Source: an uncultured Acidobacteriota bacterium
GTDB lineage: Bacteria; Acidobacteriota; Terriglobia; Bryobacterales; Bryobacteraceae
Length of the DNA: 44,636 nucleotides
Direction: 5' to 3'
Assembly: GCA_902825945.1 (NCBI GenBank)
Contig: CADECY010000079.1
Coordinates: 1 to 44,636 of the forward strand
Shown: piece after piece, positions 24,100 through 32,670 of the stretch
Layout: each line of letters begins with the position of its first letter
Numbering within the stretch: the first letter of the stretch is position 1
The notes under the pieces: model-generated
What the model was told of the DNA's origin: nothing
Seen by the model: only the letters and a program-made list of their open reading frames with translations
Database searches by the model: none
Program-made: the position numbers and the translations under genes

Positions 24100-24654
24100 C
24101 TACTTTTTGGCGCGGATCTCGTAGACGTAAATCTTGTGCGGACGGCGATGGGCATCGATCTCTTCGACCGCGACCGGGTTCCAGCCGCGGATCGGATAGT
24201 CGTGGCAGACCACCCGCGTTCCCGGTTTGAGCGACTTTTCGAGATGTGGCCGAAGAATGTCGTTCGAAGCGGTTAGCAAATAAAGGGTGACAACGTCGGC
24301 GCCCGAGATGTCGGCGGTCATCATATCACCCTCGATCACCTGGATCCGGTTATCGAGTTTGAGCGTCTTGATCCGTTCCTGCGACGCCTGCACTTCCTTG
24401 GGCGAAATCTCGATGCCGACGGCCTTGGCTCCGAAGAGTTGCGCGGCGGTAATGAGCACGCGTCCGTCGCCCGAACCGAGGTCGTAGACCGTCTCCCCGG
24501 CCTTCAGTTTGGCCGCTTCGAGCATCTTCTCCACGACGTTTTGCGGAGATGGCACGGAAGGCGCCATCCGATTGATCGGCTGCTTGATGACGGAGTTCTG
24601 GGCCATCAGCGCCGAAACCGCAACCAGACCTGTCGAAACCCACCGAAGAGTCAT
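24100..24654 (-). CDS. SAM-dependent methyltransferase-fold protein with a signal peptide
   Basis: A 184-residue class I methyltransferase fold. VYDLGSGDGRVLITAAQLFG is the SAM-binding motif I, AVGIEISPKEVQASQERIKT motif II, and VIEGDMMTADISGADVVTLY the next strand with the active-site region. LKPGTRVVCHDYPIRGWNPV closes the core. Residues 1-19 (MTLRWVSTGLVAVSALMAQ) look like a cleavable signal peptide, which is odd for an enzyme that needs cytoplasmic SAM. It may be exported and inactive or bind another ligand, or the hydrophobic N-terminus may be a membrane anchor. AGGGGAACG precedes the ATG. Gaps to its operon neighbours are 11 and 15 bases. Confidence 0.82.
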   Translation of the reverse strand: MTLRWVSTGLVAVSALMAQNSVIKQPINRMAPSVPSPQNVVEKMLEAAKLKAGETVYDLGSGDGRVLITAAQLFGAKAVGIEISPKEVQASQERIKTLKLDNRIQVIEGDMMTADISGADVVTLYLLTASNDILRPHLEKSLKPGTRVVCHDYPIRGWNPVAVEEIDAHRRPHKIYVYEIRAKK

Positions 24655-24665
24655 TTTTCGTTCCC

Positions 24666-25874
24666 CTACTGACTAGAGACCGCCGCGACCGTCTTTCCGT
24701 TTCTGAATTTTACTATACGCCCAACCATTTCGGAGATGGAAAACCAGAGATCGCGCGGACGGGTGATCGTGTACTCGACTCCTTTCATCTGCTTGACGGC
24801 CACGCCAATGGCGTCGCGCCAGGGGGTCGCCTGCGGATTCAGGATGTAGTTCATGTAGAAAACCGGATAGGCGAGTTCGAGCGCCTTCACCTCATCGGAG
24901 GGGACATTCTGGTCGAGCATCGCCTTGGGTCCGGCGAAGACGACGGCATCGGCGCGCGTGCTGGGACCACACTCATCGCCGATCAGCTTGGTGAGGAACG
25001 TGGTCGAGGAGTGCTTTTCGACCATGTGCTTGAGGTTGACGGTTCCGACCGCGACCTGATTCATCGACTTTCCGAGGGCAGGGAAATCGATGCGTTCCAC
25101 CAGTTCCTGGCGGTGGAAGACCTTTTGGTCATTCATGTTGAATGCCACCAGGGTGAACCTGGCGATGCGCGGGTCGCGGCTGAGGGTGCGGAGAATTGCG
25201 ACGAGGGCCGCGAGATCGGTTGGCTTGAGTGCGGAGGCGGTGGTCCGCTGTGGTGCGAAGTTCATCACGATCTTGACGTGGAGGCCTTCGCCCGGTTCGC
25301 GCTGGACGGCGGGTTCGGGCTGGAACTGATCGCCGTGCATCTGCTCGACCGCGTTTGCCGGAACCACGAGCGCCATCTGCTTGTCCTTGGCCGGGAGAGA
25401 CGCCTCGACGTCCCACGAGTGGGCGCAGACCCGTTCGGCACGGTCGCGCATCAGCCAATCGACCTTATACTTGCCCTCGCCGAGGTCGAACCCGCCCTCG
25501 AGGTAGGTGTCGCCCTTGGCTTCCTCTTCGATTTGCGGCACGCGAATCCGGTGGACGAAGTACTTGGCGCTTTCCGGCTGTCCGTCGGGAGTGACGCGGA
25601 ACAGCATCGTCAGCATGTTCTCGTTGCCCGCGAGCTCCTTCAGCGGGACCTGCACATCGAAGCCCGAGTGGAAGCGCATGTCGAACCCGAGGTATGCCTT
25701 GTCGGGCTGGAGGGAGCAGGGAAGGTCCTTGCGCGTGTCGCCCGCCTCGAGGACGGCAAGATCGGTACCGTGGATGCGGGGACCATGTGGGCCCGATTGC
25801 ATCATCAGTTGCGCCCACGTGTTGGTGGTGGCAGCCGAGCCGGCGGCCAACCACAAAAGCAGTCGAACCTGCAT
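24666..25874 (-). CDS. Exported protein with VWA-like half, acidobacterial type
   Basis: A 402-residue exported protein. From the ATG at 25874 the signal MQVRLLLWLAAGSAATTNTW is followed by a beta-rich domain (LGFDMRFHSGFDVQVPLKEL, FRVTPDGQPESAKYFVHRIR, YLEGGFDLGEGKYKVDWLMR). The C-terminal half, from about residue 200, alternates strands and helices like a von Willebrand A fold (LHVKIVMNFAP, LVAILRTLSRDPRIARFTLV, TRADAVVFAGPKAMLDQNVP, YPVFYMNYILN), but I see no full MIDAS DXSXS motif. I know of no named family or activity. A perfect -35 box and a -10 box place transcription start at the ATG. It leads a three-gene operon with the methyltransferase-fold and POTRA genes. Confidence 0.75.
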   Translation of the reverse strand: MQVRLLLWLAAGSAATTNTWAQLMMQSGPHGPRIHGTDLAVLEAGDTRKDLPCSLQPDKAYLGFDMRFHSGFDVQVPLKELAGNENMLTMLFRVTPDGQPESAKYFVHRIRVPQIEEEAKGDTYLEGGFDLGEGKYKVDWLMRDRAERVCAHSWDVEASLPAKDKQMALVVPANAVEQMHGDQFQPEPAVQREPGEGLHVKIVMNFAPQRTTASALKPTDLAALVAILRTLSRDPRIARFTLVAFNMNDQKVFHRQELVERIDFPALGKSMNQVAVGTVNLKHMVEKHSSTTFLTKLIGDECGPSTRADAVVFAGPKAMLDQNVPSDEVKALELAYPVFYMNYILNPQATPWRDAIGVAVKQMKGVEYTITRPRDLWFSISEMVGRIVKFRNGKTVAAVSSQ

Positions 25875-25880
25875 GAACTG

Positions 25881-25908
25881 ATTATGACGCAATGGCTTCC
25901 CGTGTCAA
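25881..25908 (-). promoter_or_regulatory. Strong promoter of the three-gene export operon, predicted leaderless
   Basis: On the minus strand a perfect TTGACA (25908-25903) is followed after 16 bases by CATAAT (25886-25881). Six bases separate the -10 box from the ATG at 25874, so the mRNA probably begins at the start codon. No Shine-Dalgarno sequence could fit, in agreement with this. Confidence 0.65.
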
Positions 25909-26607
25909 CCGGATCGGCGCGATCATTGGTGAACTTTTCGCCCGGCGGGACTCGGAGCGTCTGAAGTGGCGGGTCCGGGGTCAGATTTCCGGCGCCTGTT
26001 TCGCACTATCGATTCAGAGGCCCGGCGCGGACCGACGGAGCGCATGGGTACTCGGGCAGAGGCGGGCGCGAAGCTTTTTTCCTCCAAGTATTCGGATTCG
26101 CGGGAATGCCCGACATTGGCCGTTCGGATGCCGACGGTCTTCAATGCCCCTGAGGCGGCCGCTGTGAAGAAGGCGACCCGCCGCGACGCACGACGTCGAC
26201 CGCCTAGCCTGGGGCCAGCTCGGGTGCTCGCTGTCTACCACTACTGTGGCTGACGCTCGGACATCATCGAGCAAGAGTCTTCCCTGCATACCGGTCGCTC
26301 TTGTTCTCGTGCCCATTGTCTTCGCGTCGGGCACGAAGTTCGGCATTCCGGCAAACGGACCGCGCCCGGTGAAGCACCCGGCCCCCTGGCCGTTCGGGGG
26401 GCTTCCGTGCCGCCCCCGTTCTCGGGCGACGACACTGACCTCGAGACCATGGAATCTCGCCGTTTCGGCCTCCACCGCGTCCGCATCGTCCGCAACGGAT
26501 TCGCGTAGGTGAGTCCCCCTGTCGTTTCGATCGGCCTGCGTCACCGGGTCACCGATCAGGGATTGGCTATCGCCGAGAATCGCCGCGGGTTGATATCCTC
26601 ATATCTC
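25909..26607 (+). other. 700-base gap between divergent genes, no convincing gene
   Basis: Between the export operon and the DUF2238 gene. The leftmost bases hold the minus-strand promoter; the region just before 26608 must hold the plus-strand one. Open frames such as the minus frame at 26014-26544 contain patches that look protein-like (AETARFHGLEVSVVARERG, AGMPNFVPDAKTMGTRTRA), but they change frame and match no family I know. It may be a decayed gene. The phrase GGGGTCAGATTT at 25977-25988 occurs once. Confidence 0.35.
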
Positions 26608-27216
26608 GTGACCACCGCTTCGCCCCGTCTGCTCGTCCAACTGCTCGCCGCCGTTGGAGCCGTGTTCGTCTGGTCCGGAATCCACCCGCACGACTACTTC
26701 ACATGGTTTCTCGAAGTGGCTCCGGTGCTGATCGCAATGCCGATCCTGGTGTTCACCTGGAAGCGCTTTCCGTTGACGCGAATCGTCTACGTGCTGATCG
26801 CCATCCACATGATCATTCTCATGGTGGGTGGACACTACACCTACGCGAAGGTTCCGCTGTTTGACCGGATCCGCGACATGATCGGCGGCGTCCGCAACAG
26901 CTACGACGGTGTCGGGCACTTCGCGCAGGGATTCATTCCGGCGCTGGTGACGCGCGAGATCCTCTTGCGCGCCACCGGGCTGCGGCGCGGATGGATGCTC
27001 GTCTATCTTGTTCTGATGGTCTGCCTCGGCATGAGTGCCATCTACGAACTCATCGAATGGGGAACTGCGTACGCGACCGGCGAGGCCGCGAACGATTTCC
27101 TCGGCTCCCAGGGCGACCCGTGGGATACCCAGAAGGACATGGGCCTGTGCCTGCTCGGGGCGTCGATCTCACTCGCGATCTTCAGCCGCCGCCATGACAA
27201 GGAGATCTCCTCATGA
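26608..27216 (+). CDS. DUF2238 (YjdF-like) integral membrane protein
   Basis: A 202-residue inner-membrane protein with about five to six transmembrane helices (LLVQLLAAVGAVFVWSGI, VAPVLIAMPILVFTWKRFPL, VYVLIAIHMIILMVGGHYTY, GWMLVYLVLMVCLGMSAIYE, LCLLGASISLAIF). The conserved polar blocks YDGVGHFAQGFIPALVTREI, YELIEWGTAYATGEAANDFL and GDPWDTQKDMG are the signature of DUF2238/YjdF. Its function is unknown. I start at the GTG at 26608; an upstream ATG at 26509 would add 33 residues of unlike composition. The stop overlaps the next start (ATGA). Confidence 0.88.
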   Translation: MTTASPRLLVQLLAAVGAVFVWSGIHPHDYFTWFLEVAPVLIAMPILVFTWKRFPLTRIVYVLIAIHMIILMVGGHYTYAKVPLFDRIRDMIGGVRNSYDGVGHFAQGFIPALVTREILLRATGLRRGWMLVYLVLMVCLGMSAIYELIEWGTAYATGEAANDFLGSQGDPWDTQKDMGLCLLGASISLAIFSRRHDKEISS

Positions 27217-28340
27217 CCAGCCTCTGGCTTTCCGCCGCATTGGCGATCCACTCTTGGCAAAGCGGCGTGCGCGTGGAACCGCTCACCGCCACTTCCGGCC
27301 GCCACTCGATCCATTCCTACGTCAACACGACACCGGAGAGTCCGGACGGCAGGTTCGTGCTCTTCTACACGTCCACCGAGCGCGAGGGCTATCACGGCGA
27401 GATTCGGATCATCGAGCTGGCGACGCGCCGCGAGACGGTAATCGCGCGCAATGTCACGGTCGAGGATGCGCATCGCGCGGCGTGTCAGCAATGGTCGGTG
27501 GGCGGGCGATTCGTGGTGTTCCACGATTATCGCGGCGGCGAATGGATGGTGGCCGCAGTGGAGGTGGCGACGGGCAAGGAGAAGATCCTGGCGCGCGGAC
27601 GCATGGCCGCGTGGGGACAGCCGAACGCGAACCTCGTGCCCATCTACGGACCGCACTGGGCGCCCGGCGCGCATCGCGATCTCGAACTGGTGAACGTCGA
27701 GACTGGCGAGATTCGAAAAGCCGTCACGTCGGACGCGGTTCGGGCTCGCTATCCGGAACTCGTCGAGAAGGAGTTCGGTTCGAAGCCGATTTCCATCTTC
27801 TTTCCGATCCTCTCGCCTGATCTCGAGCGCGTGTTCTTCAAGATCGCGACGCCCTCCGGCACCGATTTCCGGTCGAAAAACGCGAGCCATCGCGAACTCC
27901 TGATCGCCTACGATCTTCGGGCCAAGCGCTTTCTGTTCGGCCGCGCCAAGTGGGGACATCCGGCGTGGATGCCCGATTCGCGCACCATTATGAACATGTA
28001 CAGTGTGCTGATCGATTCCGATACCGGGAAGGAGCGGCTGATCGAAGGGCTGCCGAAGTTCCGCGGATCGCATCCGTGCCCGAGTCCCAAGGGCGATGTC
28101 TGGGCCACCGATAGCTTGATGGACGAGTTCGGCGGCAGGCCCGGACAATGGGGCGTTGCGATCGCGAACGTATCGGGAGCCGGTTATCAGTTCATCCACC
28201 GGTTCGACAATTCGAAGGGCGCCCAGTCATGGCGTGTGTCGCACCCGCATCCTTCGTTCAGCCTGGATGGCAAACGCGTCTACTTCAACGTGAACGACGG
28301 AGAGTGGACGCAACTGTACGTGGCTGAGACGGGCAAATGA
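27213..28340 (+). CDS. Beta-propeller protein, oligogalacturonide-lyase/TolB-like
   Basis: A 375-residue protein made of propeller blades with the repeating TolB-like phrase P-D-G-R-F-V-L-F-Y: TPESPDGRFVLFYTSTEREG, WSVGGRFVVFHDYRGGEWMV, SPDLERVFFKIATPSG, WMPDSRTIMNMYS, SFSLDGKRVYFNVNDGEWTQ. The layout and the histidines (HSIHSYVNTTPESPDG, FRGSHPCPSPKGD, SHPHPSFSLDG) recall the oligogalacturonide lyase fold (Pectate_lyase_22), in which His residues bind the metal and substrate. This is a resemblance only. The N-terminus MTSLWLSAALAIHSWQSG may be a short signal peptide. It is coupled to the DUF2238 gene. Confidence 0.7.
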   Translation: MTSLWLSAALAIHSWQSGVRVEPLTATSGRHSIHSYVNTTPESPDGRFVLFYTSTEREGYHGEIRIIELATRRETVIARNVTVEDAHRAACQQWSVGGRFVVFHDYRGGEWMVAAVEVATGKEKILARGRMAAWGQPNANLVPIYGPHWAPGAHRDLELVNVETGEIRKAVTSDAVRARYPELVEKEFGSKPISIFFPILSPDLERVFFKIATPSGTDFRSKNASHRELLIAYDLRAKRFLFGRAKWGHPAWMPDSRTIMNMYSVLIDSDTGKERLIEGLPKFRGSHPCPSPKGDVWATDSLMDEFGGRPGQWGVAIANVSGAGYQFIHRFDNSKGAQSWRVSHPHPSFSLDGKRVYFNVNDGEWTQLYVAETGK

Positions 28341-28386
28341 AGCCCGCGCCGAAGCGCTATGATATTGCGTCGAAGGGGCTGACGAC

Positions 28387-29025
28387 ATGAAAAACGTTCG
28401 AATGAGCCGGCGCGAGCTGGCGGCCGAATGCATCAGCAAGGGATTGCTGATCGCGGGAACGCCGATGACGGCATCGACGCTGCTCGCCTACTGGGAAGAG
28501 GGCCACAAACAGGCGCTGAAGCCGACCGCTCACGAAGTGCTGGGCCCATTCTATAAGAAGGGCGCGCCCGAGGCGGCTGACATGCGCATCGCGGGCGAGA
28601 AGGGATTCCCACTGAAGATTCACGGAAAAGTGGTGAATTCGCGCGGGGAAAAGGTTCAAGGCGCGATCGTCGAACTGTGGCACGCCGATCAGGAAGGCCG
28701 CTATGACGTGACCGGATATCGCTATCGCTCGAAAGTGAACGTGAAGGACGCAGGCGAGTATGCCGTCGAGACCTTCATGCCCGGGCACTACAATGACCGG
28801 CCCGCCCAACACGTCCACTACATGATCACCGCGCCCGGGCACAAGCCGCTCATCACGCAGCTCTATTTCGCGACCGATCCTTATTTTGAAAGCGATCTCG
28901 ACAAGAACTGGAACAAGCGCGGCATCGTGAGCAATCGCGATCTGATCCGGCCCGTGGCGCTGTATGAAGGTCCGGGAGCGCCGCGCGCGACAACCGCGTT
29001 TGACATTGTGGTGGAGAAGGCCTGA
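28387..29025 (+). CDS. Exported intradiol-dioxygenase-fold protein
   Basis: A 212-residue protein with the protocatechuate 3,4-dioxygenase fold. The four Fe(III) ligands of the intradiol class appear conserved: Tyr106 (ADQEGRYDV), Tyr135 (FMPGHYND) and His142/His144 (RPAQHVHYMI). GKVVNSRGEKVQGAIVELWH is the typical first beta sandwich strand pair, and AGEYAVETFMPG and PLITQLYFATDPY follow. The N-terminus MKNVRMSRRELAAECISKGL resembles a twin-arginine signal, so the enzyme may act outside the cytoplasm; many such exported relatives have no known substrate. GAAGGGG lies nine bases before the ATG. The last base of its stop codon is the first of the WD40 gene. Confidence 0.83.
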   Translation: MKNVRMSRRELAAECISKGLLIAGTPMTASTLLAYWEEGHKQALKPTAHEVLGPFYKKGAPEAADMRIAGEKGFPLKIHGKVVNSRGEKVQGAIVELWHADQEGRYDVTGYRYRSKVNVKDAGEYAVETFMPGHYNDRPAQHVHYMITAPGHKPLITQLYFATDPYFESDLDKNWNKRGIVSNRDLIRPVALYEGPGAPRATTAFDIVVEKA

Positions 29026-29918
29026 TGATCCGGTCGGAATCGGAAGTCGGACAGATCGCGTTTCTGCCGGACGGCTCGCTCGCGGGTGTTTGCAACGATC
29101 GTAAGGCCCGCTTGTGGGATCCGAAGAGTGGCACGATGAAGCGGAGCGTGGCGCTCGAAGCCGGCGATGGCTCACCTACGCTCATCGGATCGGCGTCGCA
29201 ACTGGCCGCGCTCGGCAAGGACGGCGCGGTGAAAATCTGGGACCTTCGGACGGGAGAGAAGGCGCGGCGCATGGCAGGTCCGGAACAGAAGGTCCGGAAC
29301 TTGTGCGTCGCGCGCGACCTGCAACTGGTGGCGGGCACCGAACGCGCCGCGGACAATCCGAGCGCCTACGTGATGCACGTCGTCGATTCGACAGGCCGCG
29401 CACGGTTCGCGGCTGCGGCTGGACTCGGCGGAGTGTCGGCGATGGCATTTTCGCCGGGCGACGAAACGTTCGTGGCGGCCAGCTACGACACGAGCATTCG
29501 AGCCTGGGACACGCGCAAGGGCGAGTTGCTCAAGCACGTCGAGGACATCGATGTCGCTACGTTCGCGATGGTCTTCTCGCCGGACGGAAAGCTGTTCGCG
29601 ACCGCTGGCGTCGATCGCATTGTGCGGTTGTGGGATGCCAAGTCGTGGAGCCTCGTGCGCAAACTCGAAGGGCAGCTGGAGATGATTTCCGCGCTCGCGT
29701 TTTCGCCGGATGGACGGCAGATCCTGAGCGGTGGCTTCAGCGAGTTGACCAGCCGTCAGCCGGTGAGCGTGCTGCTATGGGAGACGGACTCCGGCCGGAT
29801 GGTGAAGAAGATGGCAGCGCCGCAGCGCGTGGATACGGTAGCGTTTTCGCCCGATGGTGCGTTGGCCGCGATGTCGTGCCGGAACAAAGAGGTCGCGGTG
29901 TGGGAACTGGGGAAGTAG
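29025..29918 (+). CDS. WD40-repeat protein
   Basis: A 297-residue protein consisting of about seven WD40 blades, enough for one closed propeller. Blade ends are easy to see: KARLWDPKSG, AVKIWDLRTG, SIRAWDTRKG, IVRLWDAKSW, VLLWETDSG and VAVWELGK, each preceded by an FSPDG-type strand (MAFSPGDETF, MVFSPDGKLF, LAFSPDGRQI, VAFSPDGALA). No signal peptide is visible, so it probably acts in the cytoplasm as a binding scaffold. It is coupled to the dioxygenase-fold gene by a one-base overlap, which suggests a shared role, but no partner domain points to one. Confidence 0.9.
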   Translation: MIRSESEVGQIAFLPDGSLAGVCNDRKARLWDPKSGTMKRSVALEAGDGSPTLIGSASQLAALGKDGAVKIWDLRTGEKARRMAGPEQKVRNLCVARDLQLVAGTERAADNPSAYVMHVVDSTGRARFAAAAGLGGVSAMAFSPGDETFVAASYDTSIRAWDTRKGELLKHVEDIDVATFAMVFSPDGKLFATAGVDRIVRLWDAKSWSLVRKLEGQLEMISALAFSPDGRQILSGGFSELTSRQPVSVLLWETDSGRMVKKMAAPQRVDTVAFSPDGALAAMSCRNKEVAVWELGK

Positions 29919-30127
29919 CCCGTACCGCGGATCCATTGCCTGGCGCCGCGTCGAGTGGCATCCTGGTTTATTTGGAACCTGACACTCGGCCCGAATCGGC
30001 GCGGATCACCCGTGAATTTCCGGTGATGCCATCGCTGCCGTTTGGTTCCGCTCCCCCGCTCACAGACGCGCGGGCAAAAGAGATCCTCCGTCTCGAAGAC
30101 GACGAATCGATTCGCCTGCTCCGATAG
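29919..30127 (+). other. Short stretch with an antitoxin-like C-terminal remnant
   Basis: After the WD40 stop, a frame open to TAG at 30125-30127 reads ILVYLEPDTRPESARITREF, then PVMPSLPFGSAPPLTDARAK and EILRLEDDESIRLLR. The phrase FP-x-(M/L)-P followed by PLT and an acidic end is common at the C-termini of small VapB-type antitoxins. There is no plausible start codon with a ribosome binding site, and no toxin gene follows. I treat it as a possible relic. It converges on the VCBS gene with 12 bases between stops. Confidence 0.25.
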
Positions 30128-30139
30128 GGCTGCTGCTGG

Positions 30140-32377
30140 TCACCGCCCCTTGAGCCGGTTCTCGAACCAGACCACATTCTGGCTCGCCTGTCCCGCGACC
30201 AGCACATCGAGATCGCCGTCGCGATCCATGTCCACCAACCGGATGTCGTAGGCGGACTGATCCTCGCTGATGTGGTGCGTAGTGAAGTTTCCCTTGCCGT
30301 CGTTCTCGAACCACGCCGCGATGCCCGAGTCTTTCGCGCACGTCGCTGCGTCGATATCGCCGTCGCCATCGATGTCGCCAAGTTCGAGCGAGTGCGGACC
30401 CGTGATCTCCGCGTTCACTTCGTGCGGAGTCCAGTTCGGAGCCTCGTACCAGACGATGCCTTTCCCATGCCCGCGCGACGCGAAGAAGTCGGCGCGTTTG
30501 TCGCCATTGAGGTCCGCGATGTGGATATTGGTGGCGCCTTCCTGATCCTTGGCAATGAGGTGCTTCTTCCAAGTCTTGCGCGGATCCCGGGGCTGCTCCC
30601 ACCAGGCAAACCAGTTGCCTAGATCGGGAACCTTCGCTCCCGCCGCGATATCGGGACGCCCGTCGCCGTTCACGTCGCCGACACCCATGTAGTGACTCAG
30701 GCCGGGCGCATCCTTGTCGGCGAAGACGTAGCGCTCCCATGTTTTCGCCGCGCGTGGATTCTTCGGAATCCGGAACCACGCGATCGAGTTCGGATAGTTG
30801 CGGGTAAACTTCGGTGGTTTGGTATTGCTCAGTCCGGGCTGGCCGCTGTTGCCGATCAGATCGAGCTTGCCGTCACGGTCGACGTCGCCCTTGATCAACC
30901 CGTGAATCCCATCGACGCCGCCGAGTTCGACGTCATCGACGATGTGATAGGTCCACTTGTCGGTGAGCGCATTCTTCGGCTGTTCGAGCCAGAAGATCAG
31001 GCCCGGTGAATAGCGAGTTCCAATGTAGTCGATGTCACCGTCGCCGTCGATATCCATGGCCTCGCTATGAATGGCACCCACGCCCTCGTGCAACGTGACC
31101 GGCTTCCAATCGGGCGCGACGTAGAGAATGGTCTTGTTCTCTCCGTTGGTGATGACGTCGGGCTTGCCGTCGCCGGTGAAATCCGCCGCGATCGCCGTCG
31201 AATTGTGGAAGCCGCGCGTGACTTCATGCCGGACCCACTTGGGTTTCGACTCGTTCCAATAGATCCGCACGTTCTGCGTCGCGCGGCCGCCCGCGACGAT
31301 CTCGGGCTTGCCATCGCCGTTCAGGTCACCGACCGCGAGATCCTCGGTGGCCATGCCGTCATCGACCATCGTCTTCGCCCACGCGCCCTTCTCGTCGCGC
31401 TTGTAGACCGCCACGCCGAACGGTTTGTTGCGCCAGCCCACCGCCAGTTCGTCCGATCCATCGCCATCGAAATCGCCCCAGCCGAGCGCGTGCGCCTGAT
31501 TCAGGTTCGACTCGATGACGCTCCGGTTCCATTCCTTGCCGCCGATGGCTTTGCGGGTAGTCTGCGTTCCGGCTTGCGGTGTCAGCGGCTCCACCGGTTC
31601 GTCATAGACCACGATCTTGTTGCCGTGCCAAGGCTCGACCGTCGCCAGATGGCGGACCCGATTCACCGTGCCGAGCTTGATCTCACCCGGCGCACCCTGC
31701 CCGATCTTGCGTTTGGACCATTGTCCGCCGGATCCACGCCGGATCGCATAGACGCCCTCCTTCGAAGCCGTCCAGATCTCTCCGTTGACGACGATGAAGT
31801 TGTGGACGATGTGCAGCGTTTCGTCCGCCACTTCTATCTTCCACTCGCCGTTGGCGCGGGGCCAGTAAACGAGAATGCGGGCGCCCTGGCCTTCCCATTC
31901 CGGCCCCTTCGTGTCGCGCCCATGCAGCGGCACCACGATCAGTTCACGCTTGCCGTCGCCGTCGACATCGCCCCAGCGCATGCGATGCAACGTGGGTTCC
32001 TCGCCCAGCGGCTTCAGCGGGCCGCCCTTGCCGTTCACCCAATGAAGCGAACCCGCGCTCTTGGTGTTGGTGGGTTGCCAGTCGGCGCCGATCGCGAAGT
32101 CGAGCGTGCCGTCGCCATCGAGGTCCTCTCCGGCGAAACAGACGTTGTCCTTCTTGGTGAGGCCGTCCATGACCACGTGCTTGGTCCACGACGGATTCTC
32201 CCACCAGACGAGTTGAGTGGGGCTGATGGCGGCGACATCGGGCTTGCCATCCTGATTCACGTCTTCGATCACCACCGCGTAGACGACGCCCCAATTGTTC
32301 TGGAGTTCCTGCGTCCGGAAAGCAGGCTGCCCCAGCAGGGGCGAGGCCAGGACCATGAGCACGGCAAGGTTGCGCAT
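30140..32377 (-). CDS. Large exported VCBS/FG-GAP-repeat protein
   Basis: A 745-residue exported protein: MRNLAVLMVLASPLLGQ is the signal peptide. The rest is a string of FG-GAP/VCBS repeats with the calcium-loop signature D-x-D-x-D-G-x-x-D, for example DVNQDGKPDVAAISP, DLDGDGTLDFAIGADW, DFDGDGSDELAVGWR, DLNGDGKPEIVAGGR, DFTGDGKPDVITNGE, DIDGDGDIDYIGTR, DVDRDGKLDLIGNSG, DVNGDGRPDIAAGAK, DLNGDKRADFFAS, DIDGDGDIDAATCAK and DMDRDGDLDVLVAGQ. Eleven or more such loops would form one or two seven-bladed propellers like integrin alpha. It is likely at the cell surface or secreted, and binds calcium. No enzymatic domain is present. Its promoter is visible just upstream. Confidence 0.9.
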   Translation of the reverse strand: MRNLAVLMVLASPLLGQPAFRTQELQNNWGVVYAVVIEDVNQDGKPDVAAISPTQLVWWENPSWTKHVVMDGLTKKDNVCFAGEDLDGDGTLDFAIGADWQPTNTKSAGSLHWVNGKGGPLKPLGEEPTLHRMRWGDVDGDGKRELIVVPLHGRDTKGPEWEGQGARILVYWPRANGEWKIEVADETLHIVHNFIVVNGEIWTASKEGVYAIRRGSGGQWSKRKIGQGAPGEIKLGTVNRVRHLATVEPWHGNKIVVYDEPVEPLTPQAGTQTTRKAIGGKEWNRSVIESNLNQAHALGWGDFDGDGSDELAVGWRNKPFGVAVYKRDEKGAWAKTMVDDGMATEDLAVGDLNGDGKPEIVAGGRATQNVRIYWNESKPKWVRHEVTRGFHNSTAIAADFTGDGKPDVITNGENKTILYVAPDWKPVTLHEGVGAIHSEAMDIDGDGDIDYIGTRYSPGLIFWLEQPKNALTDKWTYHIVDDVELGGVDGIHGLIKGDVDRDGKLDLIGNSGQPGLSNTKPPKFTRNYPNSIAWFRIPKNPRAAKTWERYVFADKDAPGLSHYMGVGDVNGDGRPDIAAGAKVPDLGNWFAWWEQPRDPRKTWKKHLIAKDQEGATNIHIADLNGDKRADFFASRGHGKGIVWYEAPNWTPHEVNAEITGPHSLELGDIDGDGDIDAATCAKDSGIAAWFENDGKGNFTTHHISEDQSAYDIRLVDMDRDGDLDVLVAGQASQNVVWFENRLKGR

Positions 32378-32384
32378 CGCGACA

Positions 32385-32414
32385 ACGATACAACGCCCGC
32401 GCGTCCGGCGGCAA
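32385..32414 (-). promoter_or_regulatory. Promoter of the VCBS-repeat gene
   Basis: On the minus strand TTGCCG (32414-32409) and TATCGT (32390-32385), spaced 18 bases, lie seven bases before the ATG of the VCBS gene. The leader would be almost absent. Confidence 0.45.
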
Positions 32415-32487
32415 GTGCGTGCCTCGCCAAACGCCGCGGCAATGCTTCTTCCAGGACCGCGCGGTATACTGCGTTTGGAGACCTCTG

Positions 32488-32670
32488 ATGACGGACGCGA
32501 GCTTGGCCGAAGTTGTTCGATCTCTGACGCCTCACGAGCAAGAAGCGGTGCGGCGGTTTATCGACCATCTGAGGCGTGGTGACTCGGCCCCCTCCGAGGC
32601 GCCCTTTCTCCAGGCCGCCGAGGAGTTCATGGCCGAGCATCCGGAGCTGTTGCGGCGCCTCGCACAGTGA
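32488..32670 (+). CDS. Small antitoxin-like protein upstream of Doc
   Basis: A 60-residue acidic protein: MTDASLAEVVRSLTPHEQEA, then VRRFIDHLRRGD and a C-terminal EAPFLQAAEEFMAEHPELLR. It is helical, without the Phd/YefM or AbrB DNA-binding N-terminus usual for Doc partners. The LTPHEQEAVRRFIDHL start resembles DUF2281-type antitoxins (inference). The C-terminal helix is suited to bind the toxin. GGAG lies seven bases before the ATG, and TATACT at 32465-32470 is a good -10 box, so it starts the operon. It overlaps the toxin gene by four bases. Confidence 0.72.
   Translation: MTDASLAEVVRSLTPHEQEAVRRFIDHLRRGDSAPSEAPFLQAAEEFMAEHPELLRRLAQ

Noticed and set aside
22498..24276. Plus-strand open frame of 592 codons opposite the POTRA gene
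   Set aside because: The minus-strand frame has a signal peptide and POTRA motifs; this one has none.
26014..26544. Minus-strand open frame in the gap before the DUF2238 gene
   Set aside because: Protein-like patches, but no start signal, no family and apparent frame changes; described only as a possible relic.
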